Below are positions 17,181 to 25,634 of a DNA stretch of 64,000 bases, piece after piece. The position numbers and the translations under genes were made by a program. Position 1 is the stretch's first letter. Each line of letters starts with the position of its first letter. The stretch is from JBJHBP01 sp050485685 (GTDB lineage Bacteria > Pseudomonadota > Gammaproteobacteria > Steroidobacterales > Rariloculaceae), in the NCBI GenBank assembly GCA_050485685.1, contig JBJHBW010000001.1, forward strand, positions 62,001-126,000, read 5' to 3'. Under the pieces are notes generated by a model. That model saw only the letters and a list, made by a program, of their open reading frames with translations, was not told the DNA's origin and searched no databases.

Positions 17181-20100
17181 TTACTGGCCGATATGGATGC
17201 GGCCCAGCGGCCCTATGGTCAGCCCCAGCACGGCAGCCCAATCACGCTGCAGGATCGCGGCATCGAAGTCCGCCGCAGGCACCGGGGCATGGTCCATATC
17301 CAGATCATGCAGCACCAGCCGCCCGCTCTCACGACCGGCGATCAACCGCAGCCTCATGCCGTCCATGGTCAGCGGTGCAGCGCCGGCTTCCACGCCCAGC
17401 GCCGGCAGGCGGCTGTCCAGCACACGCAGCTGGGCGGCATCCGTGGCGACACGGTGTATCCAGTGATCGGTCTGCACCAGCAACGTCAACCCGTCGGGCG
17501 CGAATCGCAGCCACTTTACCGGTTGCCGGAAAGCGTGTGGCTGCCCCACCGGTTCCAGCGTCAGTGCATCCCAGAGCTGCACGCTGCCGGCATCGTCACC
17601 GCTGGCCAGCCAGCTGCCGTCCGGTGTGAATGCCAGTGCCCGCACGGCGCCCTGGGCACGCGCCGAACGCATGGCCATCGCACCTCCGGGATCACCGATG
17701 TAGACATTGCCCGCACTGTCACCGATCGCCAGCACAGTGGCATCGGGCGCGAAGGCCACGCCGACCGCCGCACCGTTGACCGGAATCTCGGCCGTCATGG
17801 CACCGTCAAAGATGCGCCAGACACGTGCCGCATCCTCGCCGCCGCTGACGACGCGGCGGCCGTCACCGCCTATCGCAACGGCATGCACCGACCCGCGCGG
17901 ATGGCGCATCACCTGCGGTGCCGGTGCAACACTGGCCAGATCCCAAAGGCGAACAGCCCCGTCCATGCCGCCACTGACAACAAGGCTGTGTTCCGTTGCG
18001 ACGGCAAGACTCGTCACCGCGCCGCGGTGACCGATATAGTCCACCGGCATGTCCGGCGTCGGACCGCGTTCCAGCGCACTGGCGCTGCGCACGATGACAT
18101 TACCGCCGCGAAAGCCCAGCGCCGCGAACCGACCCTGATCATCCAGAGCCAGCGCAGTCAGATCATCCGCCTCCGGTGTCACCTCGAATGGGGACTGCTG
18201 CAGCTCCCACAGCCTGACCGTCGAACCACGACCGGTCACCAGTCTGCGCGCATCATCGGCGATGCTGATGGCCAGCGGCTCGCCCGAACGCTCCACACGC
18301 AATCTCGTGGACCGGACAGCATGGTCGAGGTCGCGCACGACCACATGCCCCTGCGGCGCCTCGAACGCGATCATGGGCCGCGTACGCGCGACGATCAGGC
18401 TGGCAGGGTCGCGGGTAGTGCCGAGCAGCGACTGTGGTTGCGGCTCCACGTTACGGCTGCCCACCGGCCAGACATGTATCAGACCGTCCCTGTCCACGGT
18501 GATGACACGGTCCTCGCCGGGAATGGCAGCCACCCTGGCAAACTCCCGCTCATGACGCAGTTCCGTCAGCAATTCGCCGCGGCGCGGATCGAGAATACGC
18601 ACCGAACGCCCGGGTCCCATCAACGCCAGATATCGTGCCTGGCTGGCAAGCACCCATTGCTGCACGTCGGCGTACCCGGAGACGGTGGATACGGCGGCGC
18701 CGTTGTCGGTGCGCAGCAGAGCCAGCAGCGGCACACCCAGATCGCTCCACTCGGCCACGATCACGTAGGCGCCATCCGTGCTGATCGCAGGCGGCAACAG
18801 GAAGCCGGAATCCGAATCGCGACGCGCAACCAGCTCGCCGCCCGGCACCTCGCGAATCTCCATGTATCGATCGGAGTACGCGATCAGTCGCGACCCGTCC
18901 GCGACGAACTGCAGTCGCTGCGGCACGGTATCGACATCGATATCCGCCAGCAGCGCGCCGTCGACCACGTTCCACAATGCAATGCCGCCACCTGCGGCCG
19001 GTCGCAGGGTTCTGACGGCAGCAATGCGGCCGCGTGGATCCATCGTCAGCTCAACCTGATCGGTGCGCTGCGGATCGGGAATGACGATCGCCTGATCGGC
19101 TCGGTCCAGTACCGCAGATTCAGTATCCGCGAATCGCAGGCCCCAGTCGGAGAGCATGCCGGCATGACCCACACGGCGATCGGTCACGGTCAGTCGCCAC
19201 ACACCCTGGCGATCGACGTCGGCCAGCGTTTCCAACCCGGTCCCGGTGGTCGCGTCGAACACATGGCGGCCTGCAGCATCGATGGCTGCGCTGTCCAGCA
19301 AAAGCGGCACGGCCGTCCCGTCAGGGGCCTCCAACAGCAATTCGATGTCCGCCGGCTGCGCATGATCGATCGTCAGTTCCAGCGAAAAAACGCCGGCGGG
19401 GCCCGACGCATCGACGCTCAACTCGCGCCGCAATGACACCTGCTGCAGTGCGGTAAAAGAAACCGGCGCACTGCGTCCGGCGAACAGGTCGGGCGCAGGC
19501 ATTGCAGGCGAGCGCGGCTCCAGCGCCGCACTGTGCATACGCAGCGCGCCGTCCAGCGACATGAGGCGCTCTTCGTCCCAATCCACCGTCCAGCGGGCCG
19601 TACCGACCGGCAGATGAATGGTGGCCAGCAGGTTACGGAAATCGCTGCCGATCAGTTCCGCGGCCAGCTGACCGGCTTCCTCGTCGGCTCCGGCCAGCGC
19701 CTGAGTGGCATACAGCAGGGCATTGTCCCTGCGTTCCACACGCATCTCCTCACGCGCCCTGCCCAGCCAGTAATGCGCCATCAACCTGTCCGCCAGTGGT
19801 TCCCGGGATGGCAGTCGGCGCAACGCTTCGGTGAATGCGAACAGTTCCGGAACGCCTGCAGCGTGCTCGGCCCAATTCGTGAGGCGCATCTCCAGCAGAG
19901 CATCAGCGCGATTGCGGTGACCGGGAAACCGGCCAAGCCGCCGATGCGCCTCTTCGGCTTCGCCAAGCGTCCCGGCCGCAACCAGCGATGCCACGTACGG
20001 TTGCGGCAGATACTGCATGTACCAGACAGACAGCAGCCCGGCCACGAACGCAGCGGCCGCAGCAACCGACGCCGCGCGCCAGTTGAAAGGCAGCACCGAG

Positions 20101-21209
20101 CGTATCCACCGGCTGTCGAAAACATGGCGGAAGATCCGGTTTCTGTAATCGAGCCGGCCATCGCTGTCAGCACTTGCCACGCCGGACAGCTTCAGCAGCA
20201 TGCAGGCGCGCGATCCCGGTTCGTCATCGACCTGCAGGCGTCGCGCGATGCGCAACAGCAGCAGCAGGGCCTGACGGTTGTGCGGCCCGCGTTGCGTGAG
20301 CATCGCGCGCATGTGACTGAGCAACGGCTCCTCTCGTGCAACGCCGGGCGCAAGAAAGCGTTCCTTCAGCGCGCGATCGACATCGCTCGTCTGACCGCCG
20401 CGCCGGACCGTGCCGCGCGCGAGCTTCTGCGTCAGGTAGGGCTGACCACGTGCCCAGCCATAGATGCGGTCCAGCGCCGCCCGCGCGGGCGCGCGGCCGT
20501 CTGTGAACCCGGCCTCCAGCGCATACGTCTGTTCCAGCGTGAAATCGGGCAAAGTGATCGCGACGCCGTCAGAGAACGGAGACAGGCTGGAGTCGGGACA
20601 CAGCTCCGTTGCGTTCGCCGTACCCAGTACGACGAAGTTCAGGCGTGCGTAATCGGGCTCCGTGGCGCGGCGCGCGTAGCAGGTGCGAATCGCTGCGAAC
20701 AGCTGGTCGGCAAACGGCAGCTCGTGGACACGCTCGATCTCATCGAAGCAGACCGTGACCGGCACCGAGGTATGACTGAGCACCAGTTCCCAGAAAAACT
20801 CGGCGAGCCTCTGCTCGCTCATCAGTGTGCTCTTTTCCTGCCACCAGGACTGGAGATCCACCTTCAGGCGAAGTTCGCGCAGAATCCGGTATGCGATGCT
20901 GTAGTACCAGCGCCCGGCATCGGTGGTCTCCGAGCGCGCGCCGATCTGCGTCAGATCCACAACCGCGGCGAGCTGACCTTCACTGCGCAGCCTGCGCACG
21001 GTGCGAGCCATCAGGCTGGTCTTGCCAGTGGCACGTGGCGCCAGCACATAGCAGAAATGCTGATCGCGTATGGCCTGTTCCAGGGCCTCGTCTGCGTCGC
21101 GCGCTATATAGCAGCCACGGTCGGCCTGCACCGGGCCACCGACGACGAAAAACTCTGCTTCATTGGCTTGGCGTACCACTGGCGCGGATTGTAGCAGGGC
21201 TGCCGGCAC
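17181..21209 (-). CDS. Large AAA/STAND-type ATPase with transmembrane helix, P domain and WD40 repeats
   Basis: The 1342-aa protein starts with an AAA_35-like ATPase (about 20-370): FFVVGGPVQADRGCYI, Walker A APRATGKTS (57-65), Walker B VCFDEIER (153-160). A membrane helix follows (379-399), then a helical segment, a P/Homo B-type domain (about 588-696: VFSLELTIDHAQPADIEL, GVWRLTVTDRRVGHAG, LSDWGLRF), and WD40-type beta-propeller repeats to the end (GAVRLWDLA, GSVQLWDA). This layout suggests a membrane-anchored signalling or scaffold ATPase with its propeller across the membrane. It is unlinked to a clear effector gene. The small gene at 21305 diverges from its start. Confidence 0.85.
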   Translation of the reverse strand: MPAALLQSAPVVRQANEAEFFVVGGPVQADRGCYIARDADEALEQAIRDQHFCYVLAPRATGKTSLMARTVRRLRSEGQLAAVVDLTQIGARSETTDAGRWYYSIAYRILRELRLKVDLQSWWQEKSTLMSEQRLAEFFWELVLSHTSVPVTVCFDEIERVHELPFADQLFAAIRTCYARRATEPDYARLNFVVLGTANATELCPDSSLSPFSDGVAITLPDFTLEQTYALEAGFTDGRAPARAALDRIYGWARGQPYLTQKLARGTVRRGGQTSDVDRALKERFLAPGVAREEPLLSHMRAMLTQRGPHNRQALLLLLRIARRLQVDDEPGSRACMLLKLSGVASADSDGRLDYRNRIFRHVFDSRWIRSVLPFNWRAASVAAAAAFVAGLLSVWYMQYLPQPYVASLVAAGTLGEAEEAHRRLGRFPGHRNRADALLEMRLTNWAEHAAGVPELFAFTEALRRLPSREPLADRLMAHYWLGRAREEMRVERRDNALLYATQALAGADEEAGQLAAELIGSDFRNLLATIHLPVGTARWTVDWDEERLMSLDGALRMHSAALEPRSPAMPAPDLFAGRSAPVSFTALQQVSLRRELSVDASGPAGVFSLELTIDHAQPADIELLLEAPDGTAVPLLLDSAAIDAAGRHVFDATTGTGLETLADVDRQGVWRLTVTDRRVGHAGMLSDWGLRFADTESAVLDRADQAIVIPDPQRTDQVELTMDPRGRIAAVRTLRPAAGGGIALWNVVDGALLADIDVDTVPQRLQFVADGSRLIAYSDRYMEIREVPGGELVARRDSDSGFLLPPAISTDGAYVIVAEWSDLGVPLLALLRTDNGAAVSTVSGYADVQQWVLASQARYLALMGPGRSVRILDPRRGELLTELRHEREFARVAAIPGEDRVITVDRDGLIHVWPVGSRNVEPQPQSLLGTTRDPASLIVARTRPMIAFEAPQGHVVVRDLDHAVRSTRLRVERSGEPLAISIADDARRLVTGRGSTVRLWELQQSPFEVTPEADDLTALALDDQGRFAALGFRGGNVIVRSASALERGPTPDMPVDYIGHRGAVTSLAVATEHSLVVSGGMDGAVRLWDLASVAPAPQVMRHPRGSVHAVAIGGDGRRVVSGGEDAARVWRIFDGAMTAEIPVNGAAVGVAFAPDATVLAIGDSAGNVYIGDPGGAMAMRSARAQGAVRALAFTPDGSWLASGDDAGSVQLWDALTLEPVGQPHAFRQPVKWLRFAPDGLTLLVQTDHWIHRVATDAAQLRVLDSRLPALGVEAGAAPLTMDGMRLRLIAGRESGRLVLHDLDMDHAPVPAADFDAAILQRDWAAVLGLTIGPLGRIHIGQ

Positions 21210-21304
21210 GCACTGCTGTCGGTGTCAGGCCCCGGCACCCGCACCGGACACGGCCTGGGGTATGATTGCGCCCCCGCGCAAACGGACCGAATGCCGCCCA
21301 CGCC

Positions 21305-21562
21305 ATGCCGACCTCGATCTGTCACTCCCACAATCTTCTGCGGCCGCTGGATACGCCGAAGCCTTTCGGCATCCGCGTCAGCCTGCCGCGCGGCGACAGC
21401 TTCAGCCGCCTGATCGGTTCCGACTGGGAACGCTTCCACTGGTATGCCACGCCCGAACAGCGCGACCGCGCCCTGGCCGAAATGAGCAGCGAGCACCTCT
21501 ACTCGCGCCGCGGCGACCGCCCCACCCTCGTGTTCGAACCCGTAGACCGCCGCCACGACTGA
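21305..21562 (+). CDS. Small uncharacterised protein (85 aa)
   Basis: I chose the ATG that opens MPTSICHSHNLL. The sequence is soluble and charged, with the segments FGIRVSLPRGDSFSRLIG, DWERFHWYATPEQRDRALAE and LYSRRGDRPTLVFEPV. The aromatic/charged composition and ordinary codon use argue for a real gene, and it looks like a type of short protein seen in related bacteria, though I cannot name a family. It is divergent from the large ATPase (95-bp spacer) and convergent with ilvB; the third hairpin element lies between it and ilvB. Confidence 0.6.
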   Translation: MPTSICHSHNLLRPLDTPKPFGIRVSLPRGDSFSRLIGSDWERFHWYATPEQRDRALAEMSSEHLYSRRGDRPTLVFEPVDRRHD

Positions 21563-21724
21563 TCCACGGCGCCCGGGCGACCATCGCCACTGATGACCAC
21601 TCAGCGCTCGGGCCACACGGGCCCGGCCACAAACCAACGCGTGAACCTCGTATACGGCAATTGCTGAGCTTGCTGCGTTGGCTGCGTTGGCTGCGCCGAA
21701 ACGCAAGCCACCAGTCAAATATGC

Positions 21725-21857
21725 GTTTCCCGGTGGGTGTCGCAGTGATGGGCACTTTCCGGGGCGTGTGTGGCCAGGGATGGCCACACCTAGCCTCCAC
21801 GGAAGGATTCACGGCGTCCCCGGAAAGTGCCCATCACTGCGACACCCGCCGGGAAAC
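21725..21857. repeat. Nested hairpin element, copy 3 (plus orientation)
   Basis: Two 40-nt arms (21725-21764 and 21818-21857) are complementary except for one T/G position and enclose a 53-nt loop. The loop carries GTGTGGCCAGGGATGGCCACAC and ATTCACGGCGT, aligning with copy 2 (702-754) base for base over most of its length. The arms are unrelated to those of copies 1 and 2. It sits between the convergent small gene and ilvB, with arm 2 ending 5 nt from the ilvB stop. The rest of the 21563-21861 gap shows nothing else recognisable. Confidence 0.9.
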
Positions 21858-21861
21858 ACCT

Positions 21862-23715
21862 TCAGAACATCTCGGACTCACCCGGTTCCGCCGGCTCCGC
21901 GGCCTCATAGCGGTTCGGAATGAAGTCCCCGGTGACCATCTCCCGGTACGAAAGCCCCGGCCCCACCATCGGATACACGCCGGCTTCGGGGTCGATGATC
22001 ACCTCGAGGAATGCAGGCCCATTGAAGGCCAGAAACTCCTCGATGACCTTCGGCACATCGGCCTTGTCGGACAGACGCCTTGCGTAGCCGAAGCCATCAG
22101 CCTCGGCACTTTTCACGAAGTCCTTCTTGCGCAGCGACTTGTCACTGGCAGACAGGCGGCCCTTGAAGAACAGACGCTGCCATTGCATGACCATGCCGTC
22201 GCCGAAGTTGTTCAGCACCAGCACCTTGATCGGCAGATCGTAGGTGGTCACGGTCTCTAGTTCGCCAAGATTCATGCGTATGCTGGCATCGCCATCGACA
22301 TCGATGACCAGCCGGTCAGGCCGAGCAAGCTGCGCACCGATGGCAGCCGGCAGACCGAAACCCATGGTGCCCATGCTGCCCGAAGTCAGCCACTGCCGCG
22401 GACCGCGAAAATCGAAATACTGGGCTGCCCACATCTGATGCTGGCCGACGCCGGTGGTGATGATGGCGTCACCGCGCGTGATGCGATTGATGGTTTCGAG
22501 CACATACTGCGGTTGAATCAGGGTGCTGTCGCGATCGTAATTGAGTCCGTAGGTGGACTTGAGATTTGCGATTTCGCCGTGCCAGGTGTCGAAATCACCG
22601 GCAAAGCCATTGCGCCGCCCCCAGGCCGTCAGCACTTCAAGCGCATCCGTCAGCAGGCCGGTGTGATGCCAGTCCGCGGCCTTGACCTTGTGGATCTCCG
22701 ACGGATCTATATCCAGGTGCATGATGCGCCGCGCATTGGCGGCGAACTTTGCCGGATTGCCGGCGACACGATCATCGAAGCGTGCACCCAGCGAAATCAG
22801 CAGATCGCAGTCGTCGACGGCATAGTTCGCCGACGCGAGTCCGTGCATGCCCAGCATGTGCAGGCACAATGGATGCGTGGTATCGAGTCCGCCTATCCCC
22901 ATCAGCGTGGTCACGACCGGAATGCCGAAGGTGTCCACAAACGTGCGCAGCGCCGCACCGGCTTCGGCGTTGATCACGCCGCCACCGACATACAGCAGCG
23001 GCCGGCGACTCTCGCCCAGCATCGCGAAGAATTCCTGGCAACGCCGGTCACTGAGGTCGTTACGTTCGATCTCGGCAATACGCTGACGGTAGCCGGTGAT
23101 CGGCAGCACGCCTTCGCCCCGATACGCCCCCTGCCAGTTCTGCACATCCTTCGGAATGTCGATGACAACAGGGCCCGGCCTGCCCGTGCGCGCAATCTCG
23201 AAGGCCGTGCGCATGGTCGCCTCGAGTTTCTCCGGATCGGTGACCAGGAACACATGCTTGGCCACGGCGCCCATGACGGCACTGACCGGCGCCTCCTGAA
23301 ATGCGTCGGTGCCGACCGCGCCGGTAGGCACCTGACCGCAGATCACGACGATGGGCACCGAATCGGCCATGCAGTCCCGCACCGGCGTCACGCAGTTGGT
23401 GGCGCCCGGACCTGAAGTCACCATCACCACACCGACACGACCACTGGCGCGCGCATAGCCGGCGGCCATGAAACCGGCGCCCTGCTCGTTGGCCGGCACC
23501 AGCAATGGCATGGGTTCGCGCCCGTCCCGCGCATTGGCACGGTTGTAACGGAACACCGCATCGTAGGTGGGCAGGATGGCGCCGCCGCTGTAGCCGAATA
23601 TGGTATCCACGCCTTCATCGGCCAGCACCTGGACGATGGTGTCCGCACCGCTGAGGACGGTGCCTGCCAACGGGTGAACGGGTTCTTTCAGTGTCGGTTG
23701 AATCTGGGTATCCAT
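21862..23715 (-). CDS. ilvB: Acetolactate synthase, large (catalytic) subunit
   Basis: This TPP- and FAD-dependent enzyme makes acetolactate or acetohydroxybutyrate, the first common step to branched-chain amino acids. The 617-aa protein has the N-terminal SGADTIVQVLADEGVDTIFG with GYSGGAILP, the catalytic Glu region, VTSGPGATNCVTP, and the TPP motif VDGDASIRMN. The ATG at 23715 is used; the frame continues upstream to 23883 without conserved sequence. It is transcribed away from the gene for its regulatory subunit. Confidence 0.95.
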   Translation of the reverse strand: MDTQIQPTLKEPVHPLAGTVLSGADTIVQVLADEGVDTIFGYSGGAILPTYDAVFRYNRANARDGREPMPLLVPANEQGAGFMAAGYARASGRVGVVMVTSGPGATNCVTPVRDCMADSVPIVVICGQVPTGAVGTDAFQEAPVSAVMGAVAKHVFLVTDPEKLEATMRTAFEIARTGRPGPVVIDIPKDVQNWQGAYRGEGVLPITGYRQRIAEIERNDLSDRRCQEFFAMLGESRRPLLYVGGGVINAEAGAALRTFVDTFGIPVVTTLMGIGGLDTTHPLCLHMLGMHGLASANYAVDDCDLLISLGARFDDRVAGNPAKFAANARRIMHLDIDPSEIHKVKAADWHHTGLLTDALEVLTAWGRRNGFAGDFDTWHGEIANLKSTYGLNYDRDSTLIQPQYVLETINRITRGDAIITTGVGQHQMWAAQYFDFRGPRQWLTSGSMGTMGFGLPAAIGAQLARPDRLVIDVDGDASIRMNLGELETVTTYDLPIKVLVLNNFGDGMVMQWQRLFFKGRLSASDKSLRKKDFVKSAEADGFGYARRLSDKADVPKVIEEFLAFNGPAFLEVIIDPEAGVYPMVGPGLSYREMVTGDFIPNRYEAAEPAEPGESEMF

Positions 23716-23863
23716 GGCCGGGTTCGACTGCGCCGGGATCAACGGCGCGGCGGGTCTGCGCGGGTCAGTAATCCGCACGAGTGTTGTCGAAAAGGTCATC
23801 CATTGCAATAGCAGGCCATGTGCGCGTACATTGGCCGGCTCAATCTTCGCACACCCGTCACCG
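23716..23863. promoter_or_regulatory. Divergent promoter region between ilvB and ilvN
   Basis: These 148 bp separate the two divergently transcribed subunit genes of one enzyme and must hold both start sites. A possible plus-strand element is TTGTCG with AATAGC 17 nt downstream, but it matches the sigma70 consensus only moderately. I see no leader peptide rich in Ile, Leu or Val codons that would indicate attenuation. Confidence 0.45.
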
Positions 23864-24361
23864 ATGCGACATATTATTTCCATTCTGCTGCAGAACGAGG
23901 CAGGTGCCCTGGCGCGTGTCGCGAATCTGTTTTCCTCGCGCGGCTACAACATAGAGAGCCTGAACGTCGCCCCGACGGCCGACGAGACGGTGTCGCGGCT
24001 GACGCTGGTGACCACCGGTTCCGACGACGTCATAGATCAGATCGCCAAACAGCTGGGCAAGCTGGTGGATGTCGTGAACATCACGGACATGACCAGCACC
24101 GACCACATCGAGCGCGAGCTGGCTCTGCTGAAACTGAAACTGGTGAACGGCAGCCACGATGAACTGGCCCAGACACTGGCTGACGCGGGAGCGCGAATGC
24201 TGGACGATCACCAGCAGCACTACACGGTCGAACTGGTCGGCGGCAGCGGTGACATAGACCGTTTCGTCAGGCAGGTCAGCGACCGTGCAGAAGTGCTGTC
24301 CGTCGTCCGCGGTGGCGCGATGGCGGTCAGTCGCGGTGCACCGCTGCTCGGTCAGGGCTGA
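23864..24361 (+). CDS. ilvN: Acetolactate synthase, small (regulatory) subunit
   Basis: The 165-aa protein opens with MRHIISILLQNEAGALARVA, an ACT domain that binds the feedback inhibitor valine, and continues with FSSRGYNIESLNVAPT and a C-terminal domain (MLDDHQQHYTVELVGG). It activates the catalytic subunit and confers feedback control. The ATG at 23864 matches the conserved start. It lies 36 nt before proB on the same strand and may be co-transcribed with it. Confidence 0.95.
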   Translation: MRHIISILLQNEAGALARVANLFSSRGYNIESLNVAPTADETVSRLTLVTTGSDDVIDQIAKQLGKLVDVVNITDMTSTDHIERELALLKLKLVNGSHDELAQTLADAGARMLDDHQQHYTVELVGGSGDIDRFVRQVSDRAEVLSVVRGGAMAVSRGAPLLGQG

Positions 24362-24397
24362 CAGGCCGGTCCGTCCCTCTTCCGGAGACTGAAGTCC

Positions 24398-25549
24398 GTG
24401 AGCGAAAGCGCTGCCGCAGCCAGTGCCGACAGGATAACCGCCGCGCGACGCATCGTCGTGAAGATCGGCTCTGCACTGTTCGTCGATGCGCAGTCCGGCA
24501 CCCTGGACCGCGCATGGCTGGGCGCATTATGCGAGGACGTCAGCGCACTGCGTGAATCCGGCAAGGAAGTGGTGATCGTCTCGTCCGGTGCGGTGGCGCT
24601 GGGCATGCGCGAACTGGGTATCAATCCGCGACGCGCACGCCTGGAAGACAAGCAGGCCGCCGCTGCGGCCGGTCAGATTCTGCTCGCACACGCCTATCAG
24701 GAAATGCTGGGTGGATACTCGTTGAAAGCGGCACAGGTATTGCTGACGCTGGACGACAGCGAAAGCCGCAAACGTTACCTGAACGCACGCAAGACGCTGC
24801 TTACGCTGTTGCGCCGCGGCGCTGTTCCGGTTGTGAACGAGAACGACACGGTTGCCACTCAGGAACTGCGTTACGGCGACAACGACCGGCTGGCCGCAAG
24901 GGTCGCGCAGATGATCAGCGCCGAGTGTCTGGTCCTGCTGTCGGACGTGGATGGCCTGTACAACGCAGACCCGCAGCTGGATCCGACCGCGATCCATATT
25001 GCCGAGGTCACCGAACTGACCGCGGAACACTTCGCCCGCGCGGGCGGCCCGGGTTCCAGTCACGGCTCCGGCGGCATGCGCACCAAACTCGATGCCGCAC
25101 GGATCGCGATGGGCGCGGGATGCCAGATGGCAATCACCAGCGGCCGCGTGCTCAAGCCCCTGACGCGGCTCATCGATGGCGGGCGCTCGACCTGGTTCGT
25201 GCCAGGCGCGACGCCGAGTGCCGCGCGCAAGCAGTGGATAGCCGGTTCGCTGAGCGTGCGCGGTACACTGCAGGTCGATCCGGGCGCCGAGAAGGCGCTG
25301 GAGGGCGGTCGCAGTCTGCTGCCGGCCGGCGTATCCGCGGTATCCGGAGAATTCGAGCGCGGTGACGCGGTGCGCATCGTCAGCGTTGCGGGCGAGGAAC
25401 TGGCTCGGGGTCTGGTAGGCTATTCCGCTCAGGAAGCCAGGCAGATAGCCGGACATCAGTCCGACGCGATCGCCCGCATTCTGGGCTACCCGGGTCGCGA
25501 TGAACTGATCCATCGCGACGATCTGGTGCTCACCCGCAAATCGGGCTGA
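24398..25549 (+). CDS. proB: Glutamate 5-kinase
   Basis: ProB phosphorylates glutamate, the first proline step. The 383-aa protein (GTG start) has the kinase domain with RRIVVKIGSALFVD, IVSSGAVALGM, VPVVNENDTV and LSDVDGLYNADP, plus a C-terminal PUA domain (about residues 285-370). It lies 36 nt after ilvN and 85 nt before proA. Confidence 0.95.
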   Translation: MSESAAAASADRITAARRIVVKIGSALFVDAQSGTLDRAWLGALCEDVSALRESGKEVVIVSSGAVALGMRELGINPRRARLEDKQAAAAAGQILLAHAYQEMLGGYSLKAAQVLLTLDDSESRKRYLNARKTLLTLLRRGAVPVVNENDTVATQELRYGDNDRLAARVAQMISAECLVLLSDVDGLYNADPQLDPTAIHIAEVTELTAEHFARAGGPGSSHGSGGMRTKLDAARIAMGAGCQMAITSGRVLKPLTRLIDGGRSTWFVPGATPSAARKQWIAGSLSVRGTLQVDPGAEKALEGGRSLLPAGVSAVSGEFERGDAVRIVSVAGEELARGLVGYSAQEARQIAGHQSDAIARILGYPGRDELIHRDDLVLTRKSG

Positions 25550-25577
25550 CGGGCTGACAACGAAAGTCTTGTGCACC

Positions 25578-25609
25578 GGGCAGGCAACGGGCAGGCAACG
25601 GGCAACAAC
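25578..25609 (+). repeat. Short tandem repeat in the proB-proA spacer
   Basis: Two identical 11-bp units GGGCAGGCAAC (25578-25588 and 25589-25599) are followed by a third, shortened unit GGGCAACAAC (25600-25609). The run lies 26 nt before the proA ATG. Slippage could alter the leader length. Confidence 0.75.
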
Positions 25610-25634
25610 CGACGAAACGACCAAGACGAAGACC

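Noticed and set aside
17094..19436. 780-aa plus-strand frame opposite the WD40 ATPase gene
   Set aside because: Its product is Gln/His/Arg-rich low-complexity; the opposing frame has Walker motifs, a membrane helix and WD repeats.
21163..22260. Plus-strand frame spanning the small gene, hairpin copy 3 and the ilvB end
   Set aside because: It runs through the palindrome and antisense to ilvB with no domain; the shorter frame at 21305-21562 has ordinary protein-like composition.
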